From NCBI RefSeq assembly GCF_001552215.1, contig NZ_BCQT01000006.1:62001-126000 (forward strand): 64,000 nt of DNA. The letters run 5' to 3'. The translations under genes were made by a program, and so were the position numbers. This DNA is from Actinomadura macra NBRC 14102. Lineage in GTDB: Bacteria; Actinomycetota; Actinomycetes; Streptosporangiales; Streptosporangiaceae. Positions 25,588 to 34,977 of this stretch are shown one piece after another (the first letter of the stretch is position 1; each line of letters opens with the position of its first letter). Below the pieces are notes generated by a model. The model searched no databases, had not been told where the DNA came from, and saw only the letters and a list, made by a program, of their open reading frames with translations.

Positions 25588-26687
25588 GTCTTCCCTTCCA
25601 GCGCCCGGCGCGGGCACATGAACCAGGGGACGGTGTCCCACTCTTCCTTGGTCAGACCGACGAGCAGTCCCCGCGCGGAGTACCGGGCCGTGAGGAGCCC
25701 GTGCCCGGCGTGCCCGGTCGCGAGCCAGAGGCGCTGGCGCCCCGGTACGCGGCCTATCAGCGGCCATCCGCTCGCCGACGCCGAGCACAGACCGGCCCGG
25801 AGGTCGACGGGGACGGCGCGCGACAGCGTGGGCATGACGGCGGTGGCGAAACGCAGCAGCCGGGTGATCCCTGCGACGTCGCAGCGGTCGTCGAAGCCGG
25901 CGTCCACCTCGGCGACGTCGTCGGTGGCGCCGACGATCACGTCCCCGGCGAGGCCGGGAACGAGGCTGCGGTTCGCCGACAGGATCAGCGGCGGGATCGT
26001 TTCGGTCGCGAGGGTGACGAGCTGCCTGCGCCGCGGTCCCACGGGGACGACGTGGCCCGTCAGTTCCGGCTTTCCGGACCACGCCCCCGCGGTGACGACG
26101 GTGATGTCGGCGTGGACGGTCCCACCAGACGTCGCCAGCTCGACGAGATCGCTGGTGTCCTTGACGGCCCAGACGGTGGTGTGCTGCCGCCAGTCCACGT
26201 CGAGTTCGGCGCAGCGGGCCCGGACGGCCGCGAGGTAGCGTGCGCCGTCCACCATGAAGCCCGTCTCGTCGAGCAGGTAGCGCCGGTTGCCCGGCAGCCG
26301 AAGGCCCGCCGCCAGTTCCGCCGCCCGGGCGGGTTCGATCCAGGAGCCCGCGCCCGCCGTCTCCAGGTCGGGCGCCATCCGATCGGCGTTCCTGGCCCTG
26401 AGCACGTGCAGAACCGCGTGGGGAGCGCTGAACTGGCCGTACTCGGGTTCCAGCCGGTCGATGTCCTCCCTGAGGCCGTGCGCCGCCTGCCGCATCCAGT
26501 CGTAGAAGACGTGGTCGGCGACGTGCCGCAGCGGCGGCACGGCCACCCCCACCGCGTGCCGGGTGGCGTGACCCGGCTCGGGGCCCGCGTCGAGCACGGT
26601 CACCGAGGCACCGATCGCGGCGAGTTCCTCGGCAACACAGGCGCCGATGATCCCACCTCCGACCAGCGCGAAGTCATAGCGTTTCAA
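25569..26687 (-). CDS. FAD-dependent oxidoreductase (DAO family), probable TTG start
   Basis: 372 residues of the D-amino-acid/glycine-oxidase family. After M-K-R-Y-D-F the dinucleotide loop is L-V-G-G-G-I-I-G-A-C-V-A-E-E-L; the acidic strand ends V-L-D-A-G-P-E-P-G. A late G-R-V-P-G-R and A-T-G-H-A-G-H-G are typical. The start is taken as TTG at 26687, behind GGAAGG with a suitable spacer and inside the end of the previous gene; an ATG at 26723 would need 12 residues that read as the TldE tail in another frame. This class oxidises amine groups of amino acids, fitting an amino-acid-derived product. Confidence 0.87.
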   Translation of the reverse strand: MKRYDFALVGGGIIGACVAEELAAIGASVTVLDAGPEPGHATRHAVGVAVPPLRHVADHVFYDWMRQAAHGLREDIDRLEPEYGQFSAPHAVLHVLRARNADRMAPDLETAGAGSWIEPARAAELAAGLRLPGNRRYLLDETGFMVDGARYLAAVRARCAELDVDWRQHTTVWAVKDTSDLVELATSGGTVHADITVVTAGAWSGKPELTGHVVPVGPRRRQLVTLATETIPPLILSANRSLVPGLAGDVIVGATDDVAEVDAGFDDRCDVAGITRLLRFATAVMPTLSRAVPVDLRAGLCSASASGWPLIGRVPGRQRLWLATGHAGHGLLTARYSARGLLVGLTKEEWDTVPWFMCPRRALEGKTCASTM

Positions 26688-27768
26688 CGGCGCACCTTCC
26701 TTTCCCCGCGAGCTCGCGGGCACTTGGCAGCAGCAATGGCGGTGTGGTCACGTCGGCGTCCGCGCAGACGACGAGCACGGGCTCTCCGGCCGCGCCCCGG
26801 ACCGCCCGCATGATCGTCTGCGGTCGGGCCCTGAGGCGTACGGCGAAGCTCCGCTCCGGGTGGTCGGAGACACGGGCGACGCAGATCAGTGAGAGGAAGC
26901 CGTCGGGGTCGTACCGCCGCAGACTCTCGACCGGCCATTGGAGCTCGACCACCGGGCCCGGTGACGGCGCGAGCGGGGCGGACAGCCGGAGCCGGGGCTG
27001 CGGGGACGGGTGCAGGGACTGCCGGTCGTGGTTCCACACGGCGCGCCCGCGCGGGGCACCGGAGGCCCGCTCGATCCGCAGCGTCCTCAGGACGCCCGCC
27101 TCGACCATGGGGATCTCGTCGGCCGGGTGCCCGGCGTCGTCGGGCGCCGCCTCGGGATGTGTCGAGGGCAGGTCGGTCAGGGCCAGCGCCCCCAGCACGC
27201 GACGGCCGTCGAGCCGGTCCGGCCGGCCGCGCACCGCCCGAGAGGTGAGCATGAGGGCGGTGCCGGCCGCCGGGATCGCCGCCACCGCGGGCCGCATCAG
27301 CAGCGGAAGCTCACGCCACCCCTCCGGCGGCGGGCCGGGGCGCGAAGCGTACGGTGGCACGTCCGGGGCGCTCGCCATGACGTGCGCGCGGCCGTTCCCG
27401 GAGGCGCCGCCAGGGGCCGCGAAACCCGTGCAGGTCGGTCCGAGGGCCGTCTCGATCCGCGCGAGCACCCGGGGCCGCCGCCACTCGTGCCCGGGCAGCC
27501 ACCGCACCTCGGCGAGCACGCTCTGCACCGGCGCCTCCCGGAGCGCGACCGCGGTGGCGGCGAGCAGGCCGCGGACGTCGGCCACGGCCGCATCGCCGCC
27601 GGCGTCCCCTGCGACGTCGACGGGGACGCCCGGCGAACGCCGCGATTCCCGGACCGCGCCCGCGCCGTCGCGGGTCATCCACACGAGGTCGGTCGACAGC
27701 CGCAGGGCGGGTCCGCCGGGACCCGGGGTCATGGTGCCCCGCGCCAGGACGAGCAGCTCGTCGCTCAT
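26674..27768 (-). CDS. TldE/PmbA-like protein, partner of the TldD-like protease
   Basis: 364 residues, starting at an ATG that overlaps the TldD-like stop (ATGA). It lacks an H-E-x-x-x-H motif, as TldE/PmbA proteins do. Its C-terminal half has M-V-E-A-G-V-L-R-T-L and later alternating beta segments like the TldD/TldE C-terminal domain, but overall resemblance is weak and the family call rests partly on position next to TldD. In E. coli the TldD/TldE heterodimer opens leader peptides such as that of microcin B17; here it would act with the protease on the acidic 61-residue peptide. Confidence 0.65.
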   Translation of the reverse strand: MSDELLVLARGTMTPGPGGPALRLSTDLVWMTRDGAGAVRESRRSPGVPVDVAGDAGGDAAVADVRGLLAATAVALREAPVQSVLAEVRWLPGHEWRRPRVLARIETALGPTCTGFAAPGGASGNGRAHVMASAPDVPPYASRPGPPPEGWRELPLLMRPAVAAIPAAGTALMLTSRAVRGRPDRLDGRRVLGALALTDLPSTHPEAAPDDAGHPADEIPMVEAGVLRTLRIERASGAPRGRAVWNHDRQSLHPSPQPRLRLSAPLAPSPGPVVELQWPVESLRRYDPDGFLSLICVARVSDHPERSFAVRLRARPQTIMRAVRGAAGEPVLVVCADADVTTPPLLLPSARELAGKGRCAVETL

Positions 27769-28994
27769 GTCCCGACCGCCTCGATCGACATCGTCCCGGC
27801 GGAGAGCAGGAGGCCGGCGTTGGCGAAGGTCACGGGCAGGGGGAACTGGCCGAGCTTGCCGCAGCCGCTCCGGGCTCGGGCGTCCTCGCAGACCCCGGGG
27901 TCGGCGGGACGCAGCGCGGCGAGGACGGTGCGGGCGTTTCCCGTGAACCGCAGCCGGGGCAGCCGCAACGGCGGTGCGTCCCACCGGCGGAGCAGCGGGG
28001 CGAACGCGAGGAAGGTGAAGTCACCGGTCGCCGGGTTCACCGTCTCCGGCCGGAAGCCGTACGGCTCGATCCAGTCGTGCGGCGGCGGTTCGGCCGGCGC
28101 CTCCGCGAGCGCGCACGTGTGGGTCATGCGCGGGATCGCCGGATGCCGGTAGTCGAGGCGGCGGCCGTGGCCGGTCGGCTGGAGGCGGGCGTCGTGCCCC
28201 GCGGTGGCGCGGTCCGTCAGGGGCTCGGCGACGACTCCGCGACTGATGAGGACGGCTTCGGTACAGGCGCTTCCCTCGTCGTCGATGCGCGCACGGTAGC
28301 CCTCGGCCGCCCGGACAGCGCCGTCCACGACGGTCAGCCACTCCGGGGCCAGCCGGACACCGGGCCGCAGGTAGACGGTGCCCGAACGCAACACGTCGGC
28401 CTCCATCGGATGTCCGACCAGCTCATGGAAGAACGCCCCCGCCCGGCCCGGCGCGAGCAGCACGTCCGCGCGCTCTGGTACCTCGTCGGCGCGGGCGCGG
28501 ACGTCGCGGCCGCGGAGCCGCTCCACGACGCACTCGGCGTCCGCCAAGCCCACGGCCGGTGACGCGGCGAGCCGCCACGGCGCCGACTCGGCGAGCCCGC
28601 GCTCCAGAACGGCCTCCAACGTGCACAGTCTCCGCTCGTCCGCGTGCGCGCCGCCGTCGCTCCCCGCCGCGACATGCTGATGCAGGCCGCTCAGGACGAG
28701 CGTGACCCGCGCGTCCCGGCTCAGCTCGCGCAGCACCGCCTCGGATTCCGCCCCGGGCTGGATCAGCGGCCGCTCCAGCACCCGCGCGGCGGTCTCGGCG
28801 GTCTCCGCCCCGACCGGCCGACGGGGGGCGCGCAGCAGTTCGTCGCCGTCGGCGAAGCGGTGGAGCACCTCCCCGTGGCCGAGGTGCTCGTCCACGCACG
28901 CACCCCGGCGCACCACGGCCTCGCGCCGCACCTGCCCGTCCGGTCGGAACTCCAGGCTGAACCGCAGCGAGTGCTCCGCGAAGACCACGATCAC
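27765..28994 (-). CDS. TldD-like zinc metalloprotease
   Basis: 409 residues from a GTG overlapping the preceding stop by 4 bp. The zinc motif H-E-L-V-G-H lies at 190-195, followed by P-M-E-A-D, as in TldD. Near the C-terminus G-C-G-K-L-G-Q supplies the cysteine ligand, matching the C-G-K-x-G-Q of E. coli TldD. Together with the next gene it should form a TldD/TldE-type peptide-degrading complex that threads unfolded peptides. In peptide natural-product operons these proteases remove or digest the leader. Here it could release the modified C-terminal residue from the scaffold. Confidence 0.85.
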   Translation of the reverse strand: MIVVFAEHSLRFSLEFRPDGQVRREAVVRRGACVDEHLGHGEVLHRFADGDELLRAPRRPVGAETAETAARVLERPLIQPGAESEAVLRELSRDARVTLVLSGLHQHVAAGSDGGAHADERRLCTLEAVLERGLAESAPWRLAASPAVGLADAECVVERLRGRDVRARADEVPERADVLLAPGRAGAFFHELVGHPMEADVLRSGTVYLRPGVRLAPEWLTVVDGAVRAAEGYRARIDDEGSACTEAVLISRGVVAEPLTDRATAGHDARLQPTGHGRRLDYRHPAIPRMTHTCALAEAPAEPPPHDWIEPYGFRPETVNPATGDFTFLAFAPLLRRWDAPPLRLPRLRFTGNARTVLAALRPADPGVCEDARARSGCGKLGQFPLPVTFANAGLLLSAGTMSIEAVGT

Positions 28995-31240
28995 GGCGCA
29001 TCCCGTCCGATCACTTGGATTCGCAGTTCGCAGACATAGCGTGCGCCGCGGGCGTCGCGCAGCCACAGCTCGTCCGGGCCCGGCACCATCGCCTCGGCGG
29101 TCAGCGCCTCACCCGCCGAGGCGACATGGCCGAGCAGATCGGCCGCCGGCGGCGACTCCAGGTCGATCAGGTACGGCTTGCGCTCGCGCTCGCTGCGCAC
29201 GAACACGAACCGGCGGCCAGAGCGGCGGGCCAGCCGCCGCAGCGCCAGGAAACGCGCCTCGGCCGTCGCGCCGGCCACCTCGGACGCCTCGACGTGCCAG
29301 CGCGCCCGCTGGACGACGACGTCCCCGACGCTCACCTCCTCGTCCCCGCCGTCCGCACCCGAGGCGAACACCGGGTGCAGAACCTGCGGGTGGGACAGGG
29401 CCGCATACGGCGGGTACTTCACGAAGTCGCTGAGCGGGAGGTGGGCCTGTAGTTCGTCTTGGCTCGCCCCCACCAGCCGTATGCGGTCATCCTCGACCCG
29501 CACCGTCAGGTCGTCCGCACGCAGGAGGTCCTCACGGTCGGCGTCCGTCCAGGACGGCACGCGCAGGGCCACCTCCTGGCCGGGGAACCGGTAGTACGCC
29601 TTGTTACGGCGCCCGAAGTCGAATCCCACGACGCGGCCGCCCTGCTCAGCGAGCCAGGCCACGGCCTCGGCGGCGAAGCCCGCCGGGTCGGGGTACATCA
29701 CGTCCAGCCAGCCTGAGATCTGGAGGTGGTGGTGGGTCCGGGCGACGACCAGGCCGGCCCGTCCGAGGTCCGCGACGTCCGCGGCCCGGGGGCACAGGTC
29801 GATCATCGCGTACCGGTCCCCGCGCAGGGCCGCCGCCTCCCGCGACAGGCGCGGCAGGTCCCCGGCGCCCCGATGCCGGGGCGCGTGATCGGTCTGGAAG
29901 ACGCTTCCGCTCGGCTGGAACAGCTCCGTCGTGCGACGCGCGTACGCCGCCAGGGTCATCTCCCGCGTCCCGGCCGGGCCCGGCGGCGGTCCTGCGGCGC
30001 GGATCGCGGCGGCGACCTGGTGCGACGCCTGTCGCTGCGCGGCGTGGCCGTGGGCGGCGCAGACCTCCAGGATCGGCTCCAGCCGCCGTTCCCAGTCGCG
30101 CAGCAGGTCCTCGCCCACCTCCAGGAAGAACCCGGAGGAGCACTCCTCGTACACGATCGCCCGGTCTGCGTACGTGCGGCCCGCGCCGCGCCTGGCCGGG
30201 ACACCGGTGCACTTCTCGAACAGGGCCTCCAGTTCGTGCAGGGTCTCGACCTTGTCGGGAAACGGTTCGGCCTCCAGCGCCGCGCGGAGCCGGTCCAGCT
30301 CGCGCAGACGCCGGAGCCACTCGTCGCGGGCCGGTGTGGCGGGAAGCCCGCCGAGCTGCCCGTCGAGCGTGCCGAGCGGGTCCAGATCGTGGGGGCCCCC
30401 GCCCAGGGCGACATCGAGGACACCCGCCGCGACCAGGTCGCGCAGGACGCGGGCGGCGTCGCGGGCGGGCAGGCCCGTCTGCCGGCACAGGCCGCGCAAG
30501 GTCCGGCCGTCCCTGCCGATCGAGGCCAGGACCGCGGCGGCGGCGCCCGCCGGTGCGGTGCCACCGTGCCCGTCGTCCTCGCGACGGGTGCGGTGGAACC
30601 GCAGGTCCGGCAGCAGTTTGGCGTCACGGGCCAGCGCCCGCACCAGTTCCCTGGCGGCCCAGACCGCCAGGAACACCCGCCGCACGCGCGGCCGGTCCGT
30701 GCGCAGGACGGCGCCGGCCCCCGCCCGCACTCCCCCATAGGCGATCGGTCCGAAGAAGCTGACGGTCTCGCTCTTGCCGCAGAAGCGCTGAAGGTAGGTG
30801 TAAAGCTGGCGCCTCGCACGGCGCCTGCGCGAGTTGAGCGGACCCACGGAGTTCAGCAACGGGAGCAGCATGTTGCGGTGGACGTCCGGATTCGACAGGA
30901 ACACCGCCTCGCCGACCTGCGGATGCCGCAGCAGCGTCCGCAGGTCCTCGGTCGCGCGATCGTCGGCCTTCCGGTAGAGCGCACGGAAGTCGGCGGCTTT
31001 GCCGCACCAGGCCGCCAGGGCGGTCCTCGCGGCGGGGGGAAGCCGTTCGGGTGCGCAGGCCGTGACGGCGGCGCGCACGGGCGCGGGCGCCTCCCGCACA
31101 TCGCTGGACTCCTCGATGTCGAGCAGGTCGTCGGCGGCCTCCAGCAGCTCGCGCGGCGCGCCCAGCCCCTCCAACCAGTCGAACGGCATGCCGCTATGCC
31201 GGAGCACGAACACCCGGCCGAGACGCCATCGCCGGCTCAC
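28991..31240 (-). CDS. short LanB-type enzyme (PEARL-like), second copy
   Basis: 749 residues, GTG start overlapping the previous stop (GTGA). The signature Y-L-Q-R-F-C-G-K-S-E-T-V-S-F-F-G-P near residue 150 corresponds to the conserved core of the lantibiotic-dehydratase N-terminal (glutamylation, aminoacyl-tRNA-using) domain. Later parts also match, for example S-G-F-F-L-E-V-G and V-V-V-Q-R-A-R-W. The protein stops where a full LanB would begin its elimination domain (SpaB_C), so it should transfer an aminoacyl group from tRNA but not eliminate. That is the architecture of peptide aminoacyl-tRNA ligases. Amino-acid identity is unknown. Confidence 0.85.
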   Translation of the reverse strand: MSRRWRLGRVFVLRHSGMPFDWLEGLGAPRELLEAADDLLDIEESSDVREAPAPVRAAVTACAPERLPPAARTALAAWCGKAADFRALYRKADDRATEDLRTLLRHPQVGEAVFLSNPDVHRNMLLPLLNSVGPLNSRRRRARRQLYTYLQRFCGKSETVSFFGPIAYGGVRAGAGAVLRTDRPRVRRVFLAVWAARELVRALARDAKLLPDLRFHRTRREDDGHGGTAPAGAAAAVLASIGRDGRTLRGLCRQTGLPARDAARVLRDLVAAGVLDVALGGGPHDLDPLGTLDGQLGGLPATPARDEWLRRLRELDRLRAALEAEPFPDKVETLHELEALFEKCTGVPARRGAGRTYADRAIVYEECSSGFFLEVGEDLLRDWERRLEPILEVCAAHGHAAQRQASHQVAAAIRAAGPPPGPAGTREMTLAAYARRTTELFQPSGSVFQTDHAPRHRGAGDLPRLSREAAALRGDRYAMIDLCPRAADVADLGRAGLVVARTHHHLQISGWLDVMYPDPAGFAAEAVAWLAEQGGRVVGFDFGRRNKAYYRFPGQEVALRVPSWTDADREDLLRADDLTVRVEDDRIRLVGASQDELQAHLPLSDFVKYPPYAALSHPQVLHPVFASGADGGDEEVSVGDVVVQRARWHVEASEVAGATAEARFLALRRLARRSGRRFVFVRSERERKPYLIDLESPPAADLLGHVASAGEALTAEAMVPGPDELWLRDARGARYVCELRIQVIGRDAP

Positions 31241-32658
31241 CGCCCCCTCCCGACCACACCGGCTCGTTCCAGATGCGTCACCAGCCGGGCGCGGGACGCC
31301 CCCGGCAGCGCGTCCAGTACGCCTTCCTCATGGGCGGCCAGCCGGCGCACCAGCGGCACGAGCCGAGGGTTCAACCGGAAGGCACGTCCCCAGCGCAGGT
31401 TCACCACATGGGCACCGTCCGGGCCGGTCACGACCTCCGCCGAGTCGTCCCAGCGCACACCGCCCGCCGGAGAGGAGACCGCCGGCCCGATGAGCGTGCA
31501 GGCGGCCAATCTCCCCGGGTACAGGTCCGCCCGCGGGGCGAGCCGGTCCAGCCAGGTGGCGACCAGCGCACGCGCATCCTCAGGTGGGAGCGTCCGTGGC
31601 GCCTCGAAGCGGGTCCACCGGGCGAGGTCGTGCACCGGATCGGGGCCCAGGCAGAGCGCCTCGCCTCCCCAGCCGGAGCCGCACTCCATGCGATACGGGC
31701 GCAGCCCCGCGAGCCGCTGAGCGCCGTTGCCCGTGAGCGCGTGCACGGACTGCTCCACCACGCTCTCGTCAAACCCCGGCGCGCCCACGACCAGCTCGAA
31801 CGACATCGGTGCGGACGCTGGAAGGGCGTCCAGGACGGGACGCAGGTCCACCGGCGTGCCGTCCATTCCGGTGACGGTGGCCAGGGTCGCGTACCCGGTC
31901 ACGGTGACCGTCAGCCCCCGGCACCGGCTGAGGACGCCCTGGGCGAGCGCCGCCGCCCGCTCGGCGTTCAGCCAGCCCGCCCACGGCCCGGACCGCCCGG
32001 GCATGCCGCCGCCCGTCACCCAGGCCGTCCGCCGCGGGACCGGTCCAGTCGGTCGCTCAGCGGGCCAGAGGTCGCGGACCACCCGGTCCGGCGACCACCC
32101 CCGCAGCTCGACCCCGGCCAGCTCCGGGACGTGCCTCAGCGCCCCCGCGTGCCTCGCCACGAACCGGCCGCACAGGGCCGATTTGCCGGGCCCGAGCCGC
32201 TGGACCAGCGCGAACGCGGCGGGCAGGGCCTGGTCGGCGTCCACCAGGACCCAGACGCGCCGGCCCTGGGCGGCCGCCTCGGCCGCCTCCAGTTCCGGCT
32301 CGAACACGCGGCAGCGACTCGCCGCGGCCAGCACGTCCCGGCTGCTCTGCGTCGTGCCCGCGGTCAGCTCCAGATCATCGAGCGCCAGCCGGACGGCGGG
32401 ATCACGGGCCAGCCGGAACGCGATCCCCACCGCGCGCAGATGGCCGGCGGTGCCTCCGCCCCGCTCCAGCGAGGCCGCGGCCGCCCGCGCGAACAGCTCC
32501 TCCGCCGAATCGATCCGATGCGCCTCCGCCCTCAGCCTGGCGGGGTCGGCGAGCCTGGTCGCCATCCGCGCGTTGAGGTCGAGCACCTCGGTGCCCGGCG
32601 GCGCGATGACCTCGGTCGTGAAGTCCGTGAGCGCGGGCACGATGAGAAGCTCCGTCAC
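31237..32658 (-). CDS. unknown protein between the LanB genes, possible degenerate B12/radical-SAM relative
   Basis: 473 residues from a GTG overlapping the first LanB stop (GTGA). The N-terminal 240 residues weakly follow the cobalamin-binding half of B12-type radical-SAM proteins: V-L-V-D-A-D-Q-A-L-P-A-A-F-A-L-V-Q-R-L-G then L-C-G-R-F-V-A-R-H. The rest alternates strands and helices as in a partial TIM barrel, but there is no C-x-x-x-C-x-x-C anywhere, so no iron-sulfur cluster. The C-terminal 50 residues (F-R-L-N-P-R-L-V-P-L-V; L-D-A-L-P-G) might be a PqqD-like peptide-binding module. It could hold the scaffold peptide for the flanking ligases. Low confidence on fold. Confidence 0.55.
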   Translation of the reverse strand: MTELLIVPALTDFTTEVIAPPGTEVLDLNARMATRLADPARLRAEAHRIDSAEELFARAAAASLERGGGTAGHLRAVGIAFRLARDPAVRLALDDLELTAGTTQSSRDVLAAASRCRVFEPELEAAEAAAQGRRVWVLVDADQALPAAFALVQRLGPGKSALCGRFVARHAGALRHVPELAGVELRGWSPDRVVRDLWPAERPTGPVPRRTAWVTGGGMPGRSGPWAGWLNAERAAALAQGVLSRCRGLTVTVTGYATLATVTGMDGTPVDLRPVLDALPASAPMSFELVVGAPGFDESVVEQSVHALTGNGAQRLAGLRPYRMECGSGWGGEALCLGPDPVHDLARWTRFEAPRTLPPEDARALVATWLDRLAPRADLYPGRLAACTLIGPAVSSPAGGVRWDDSAEVVTGPDGAHVVNLRWGRAFRLNPRLVPLVRRLAAHEEGVLDALPGASRARLVTHLERAGVVGRGR

Positions 32659-34955
32659 GCTGACCCCCGCAGGTAGACGCAGCGCAGCTCGGCGGCGAAC
32701 CGCTGCGACCCGTCGCGCAGCCAGCACTCCCGCGGCCCGGGCAGCGCCTCCGACACCGTGATCCGTTCCGCCGTCCGGGCCAGCCGGACCAGCCCGTCGA
32801 GCAGGGCCGGGGAGTGCGCGTCCACGTAGACCGGCTTGCGTTCGGCCGGCGAGGAGGCGAAGAAGCGTGCGGGCAGCCCGCGGTCGGCGCGCAGCCGCGC
32901 CATGGCCGTCAGCCGCTCCCCTCCTCCCGTGGCCGCGGCCAGCGAGGCCGTCTCGGACTCCGCGAGCCGCCAGCGGCTACGGGAGAGCACCACGTTGCCC
33001 CACGTCAGCCGGGGCACGTACGGAAGGTCGGGCAGGCGGGGCCGCCGCACGCGGGGAAGCGCGAGGGCGGTGTGCACCGCCGTCTCCAGTTCGCCGTTGT
33101 GGAACAGCAGCGGCGCCTCGGCCCCCTCCGCACGCAGGGTGACGTGCTCACCGTCGCTGTGCACCGTCAGCCGGTCCAGGCCGATCCGGTCCCGCCCGAG
33201 GTCGGCAGAGGTCCCCCCGAGTTCGAGCACGGGCCCGGGGAACTCCAGCGGCGGGAGCCCGGTCCGGCGGCGGGCGATGACGTTCAGCGCCGTGCGACCG
33301 GCCAGGGCCCGCTCGATCGCGCCGTCGCGCTCCTCGATCGCCCGCTGCGCGCCGGGATGGAACTGCAGCGCCCAGGGAGTGAGCAACGCGGCGTCGTGGA
33401 TGTCGCCGAGGACCAGCGGGGTCACGCCCGGCCGGTACCCGGCCAGGTCCGGCGCGGCGACCATCACGTCCACGGAGCACAGCACGGGCACGTGCGGTGC
33501 GGCTGGAGCGTCGTCCAGCGACCCGGCCAGGTCCACCGACGCGGCGCCGGGGGCCGTGTCCCGCACGATCTCCTCGACCCGCCGGGTGAAGCCGTCGCCG
33601 TACCGGACGCGCAGGTCGGCCCCTGCTCTCAGCACCTCGGCCAGGCGGAAGACGCCCCGGCCGAGCCGTTGGGCTAGCAGTTCCCCGGTCAGCCGCCGGG
33701 TGAGCTCCGCGTCCTCGGCCAGGGGGGCCAGCGCGCGCGGGACGAGGGTGGCCAGGTCGGCGGCGAGCGGACCCCCGATGGTGACCCGCAGCGTGCCGAC
33801 GGCGGCCTCGTGCACGACGACGCGATCGTTGTAGAAGCGTTCACCGGTGCCCTTCCCAGGGTCACCGCCCGCAAGCTCGGCGATCCGCGCTTGGACGGCG
33901 AGCTTCTCGTCCGGCGACGCCGCCGGGTACTCGCCGAGCAGCGCGGCGATCCCGTCCGCCGCCCGCGTGAGCGGCGTGAGCCGCGCGTCGCGGCCCCGGG
34001 CGTGCAACCGTTCCCGGAGCCAGCCGAGCGCGTCGGGGACCGTGGCCGGCGGGCACAGATCGTGGGTGAGCAGGCCGCGCTGGACCGCCGCGACGACATC
34101 GGCCGTCACCTGCTCGATTCCCCTGCCCGCCGCGCCGGCGATCTCGGCGACCGTCCGCACGCCGTCGCACTGCCCGACGACGCCGCCGGCGCCCCGGACC
34201 GCCGCCGTCACCGTCTTCCGCCGGGCGACCAGCCCGGCCACCAGCGCGGGGTCTCCGAGAATCCGGTCCAGGAGGGCGTCGAGCACGCGGGCGGCGGGGA
34301 AGGCGGTCCGCTCAGGGCATTCGCGGTGGCCCGACCACGCGAAACCGCTCGTCTCGGCGGGCTCGACCCGCCCGTAGTTGATCGGCCCGAAGAAGCTCAT
34401 GGTCTCGCACTTGGCGCAGAACCGCTGGACGTACGAGGCGATCTGGCGCCGCAGCCGGGCCCCCGGCCTGCCGCGCCGCAGGTCACGGTAGACGCCCGGC
34501 GAGGAGCACACGACCGCGTCCAGGAAGCGTTCGTCCGCCGCGACCCGGTCGAAGACATCGCGGGCGAGCTTCTCCTCGGTCTCGATGGCGTCGGCCAGTC
34601 GCCGGCGGGCCAGCTCCAGGCGGGACGTCGTGTCGTTCCACGCCGCCAGCCAGTCGTCCGGGCCCGGCGTGCCCGATGGCAGCGGCCGGAGGTTGCGCAA
34701 CCTGCTCTGCGTGCCCCGATTCGGCCGCCCGGCGGTGGACGGCGGCTCCGCGAGCAGATCCCGCGCCGCCCGCTCCAGCCGCACGGCCTCATCGGCCAGC
34801 ACGCCCGCTCCGGGACAGGCGATCTCCGCGGCCATCTCCCACGGGAACGCCGCGCTGCGCACGACGAGCGTCGGCAGCAGTTCCCATCCGGCCGCCGCTT
34901 CACTCAGGGACCCGCGCTCCTCCCCGGTCACCACTCCGCCCCGGGGACGCGCCAT
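32655..34955 (-). CDS. short LanB-type enzyme (PEARL-like), first copy
   Basis: 766 residues. The core Y-V-Q-R-F-C-A-K-C-E-T-M-S-F-F-G-P near residue 180 is the same signature as in the second copy, and V-V-L-S-R-S-R-W with E-R-K-P-V-Y-V-D-A near the end also align with it. It likewise lacks an elimination domain. The two proteins are clearly paralogues but divergent, so they may add different amino acids or act one after the other. The ATG at 34955 has no strong ribosome-binding site; GTGs a few codons later (V-V-T-G-E-E-R) are alternatives. Located 22 bp after the TPR gene. Confidence 0.85.
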   Translation of the reverse strand: MARPRGGVVTGEERGSLSEAAAGWELLPTLVVRSAAFPWEMAAEIACPGAGVLADEAVRLERAARDLLAEPPSTAGRPNRGTQSRLRNLRPLPSGTPGPDDWLAAWNDTTSRLELARRRLADAIETEEKLARDVFDRVAADERFLDAVVCSSPGVYRDLRRGRPGARLRRQIASYVQRFCAKCETMSFFGPINYGRVEPAETSGFAWSGHRECPERTAFPAARVLDALLDRILGDPALVAGLVARRKTVTAAVRGAGGVVGQCDGVRTVAEIAGAAGRGIEQVTADVVAAVQRGLLTHDLCPPATVPDALGWLRERLHARGRDARLTPLTRAADGIAALLGEYPAASPDEKLAVQARIAELAGGDPGKGTGERFYNDRVVVHEAAVGTLRVTIGGPLAADLATLVPRALAPLAEDAELTRRLTGELLAQRLGRGVFRLAEVLRAGADLRVRYGDGFTRRVEEIVRDTAPGAASVDLAGSLDDAPAAPHVPVLCSVDVMVAAPDLAGYRPGVTPLVLGDIHDAALLTPWALQFHPGAQRAIEERDGAIERALAGRTALNVIARRRTGLPPLEFPGPVLELGGTSADLGRDRIGLDRLTVHSDGEHVTLRAEGAEAPLLFHNGELETAVHTALALPRVRRPRLPDLPYVPRLTWGNVVLSRSRWRLAESETASLAAATGGGERLTAMARLRADRGLPARFFASSPAERKPVYVDAHSPALLDGLVRLARTAERITVSEALPGPRECWLRDGSQRFAAELRCVYLRGSA

Positions 34956-34977
34956 CGCCGGCGAGCACTCACGCCGG

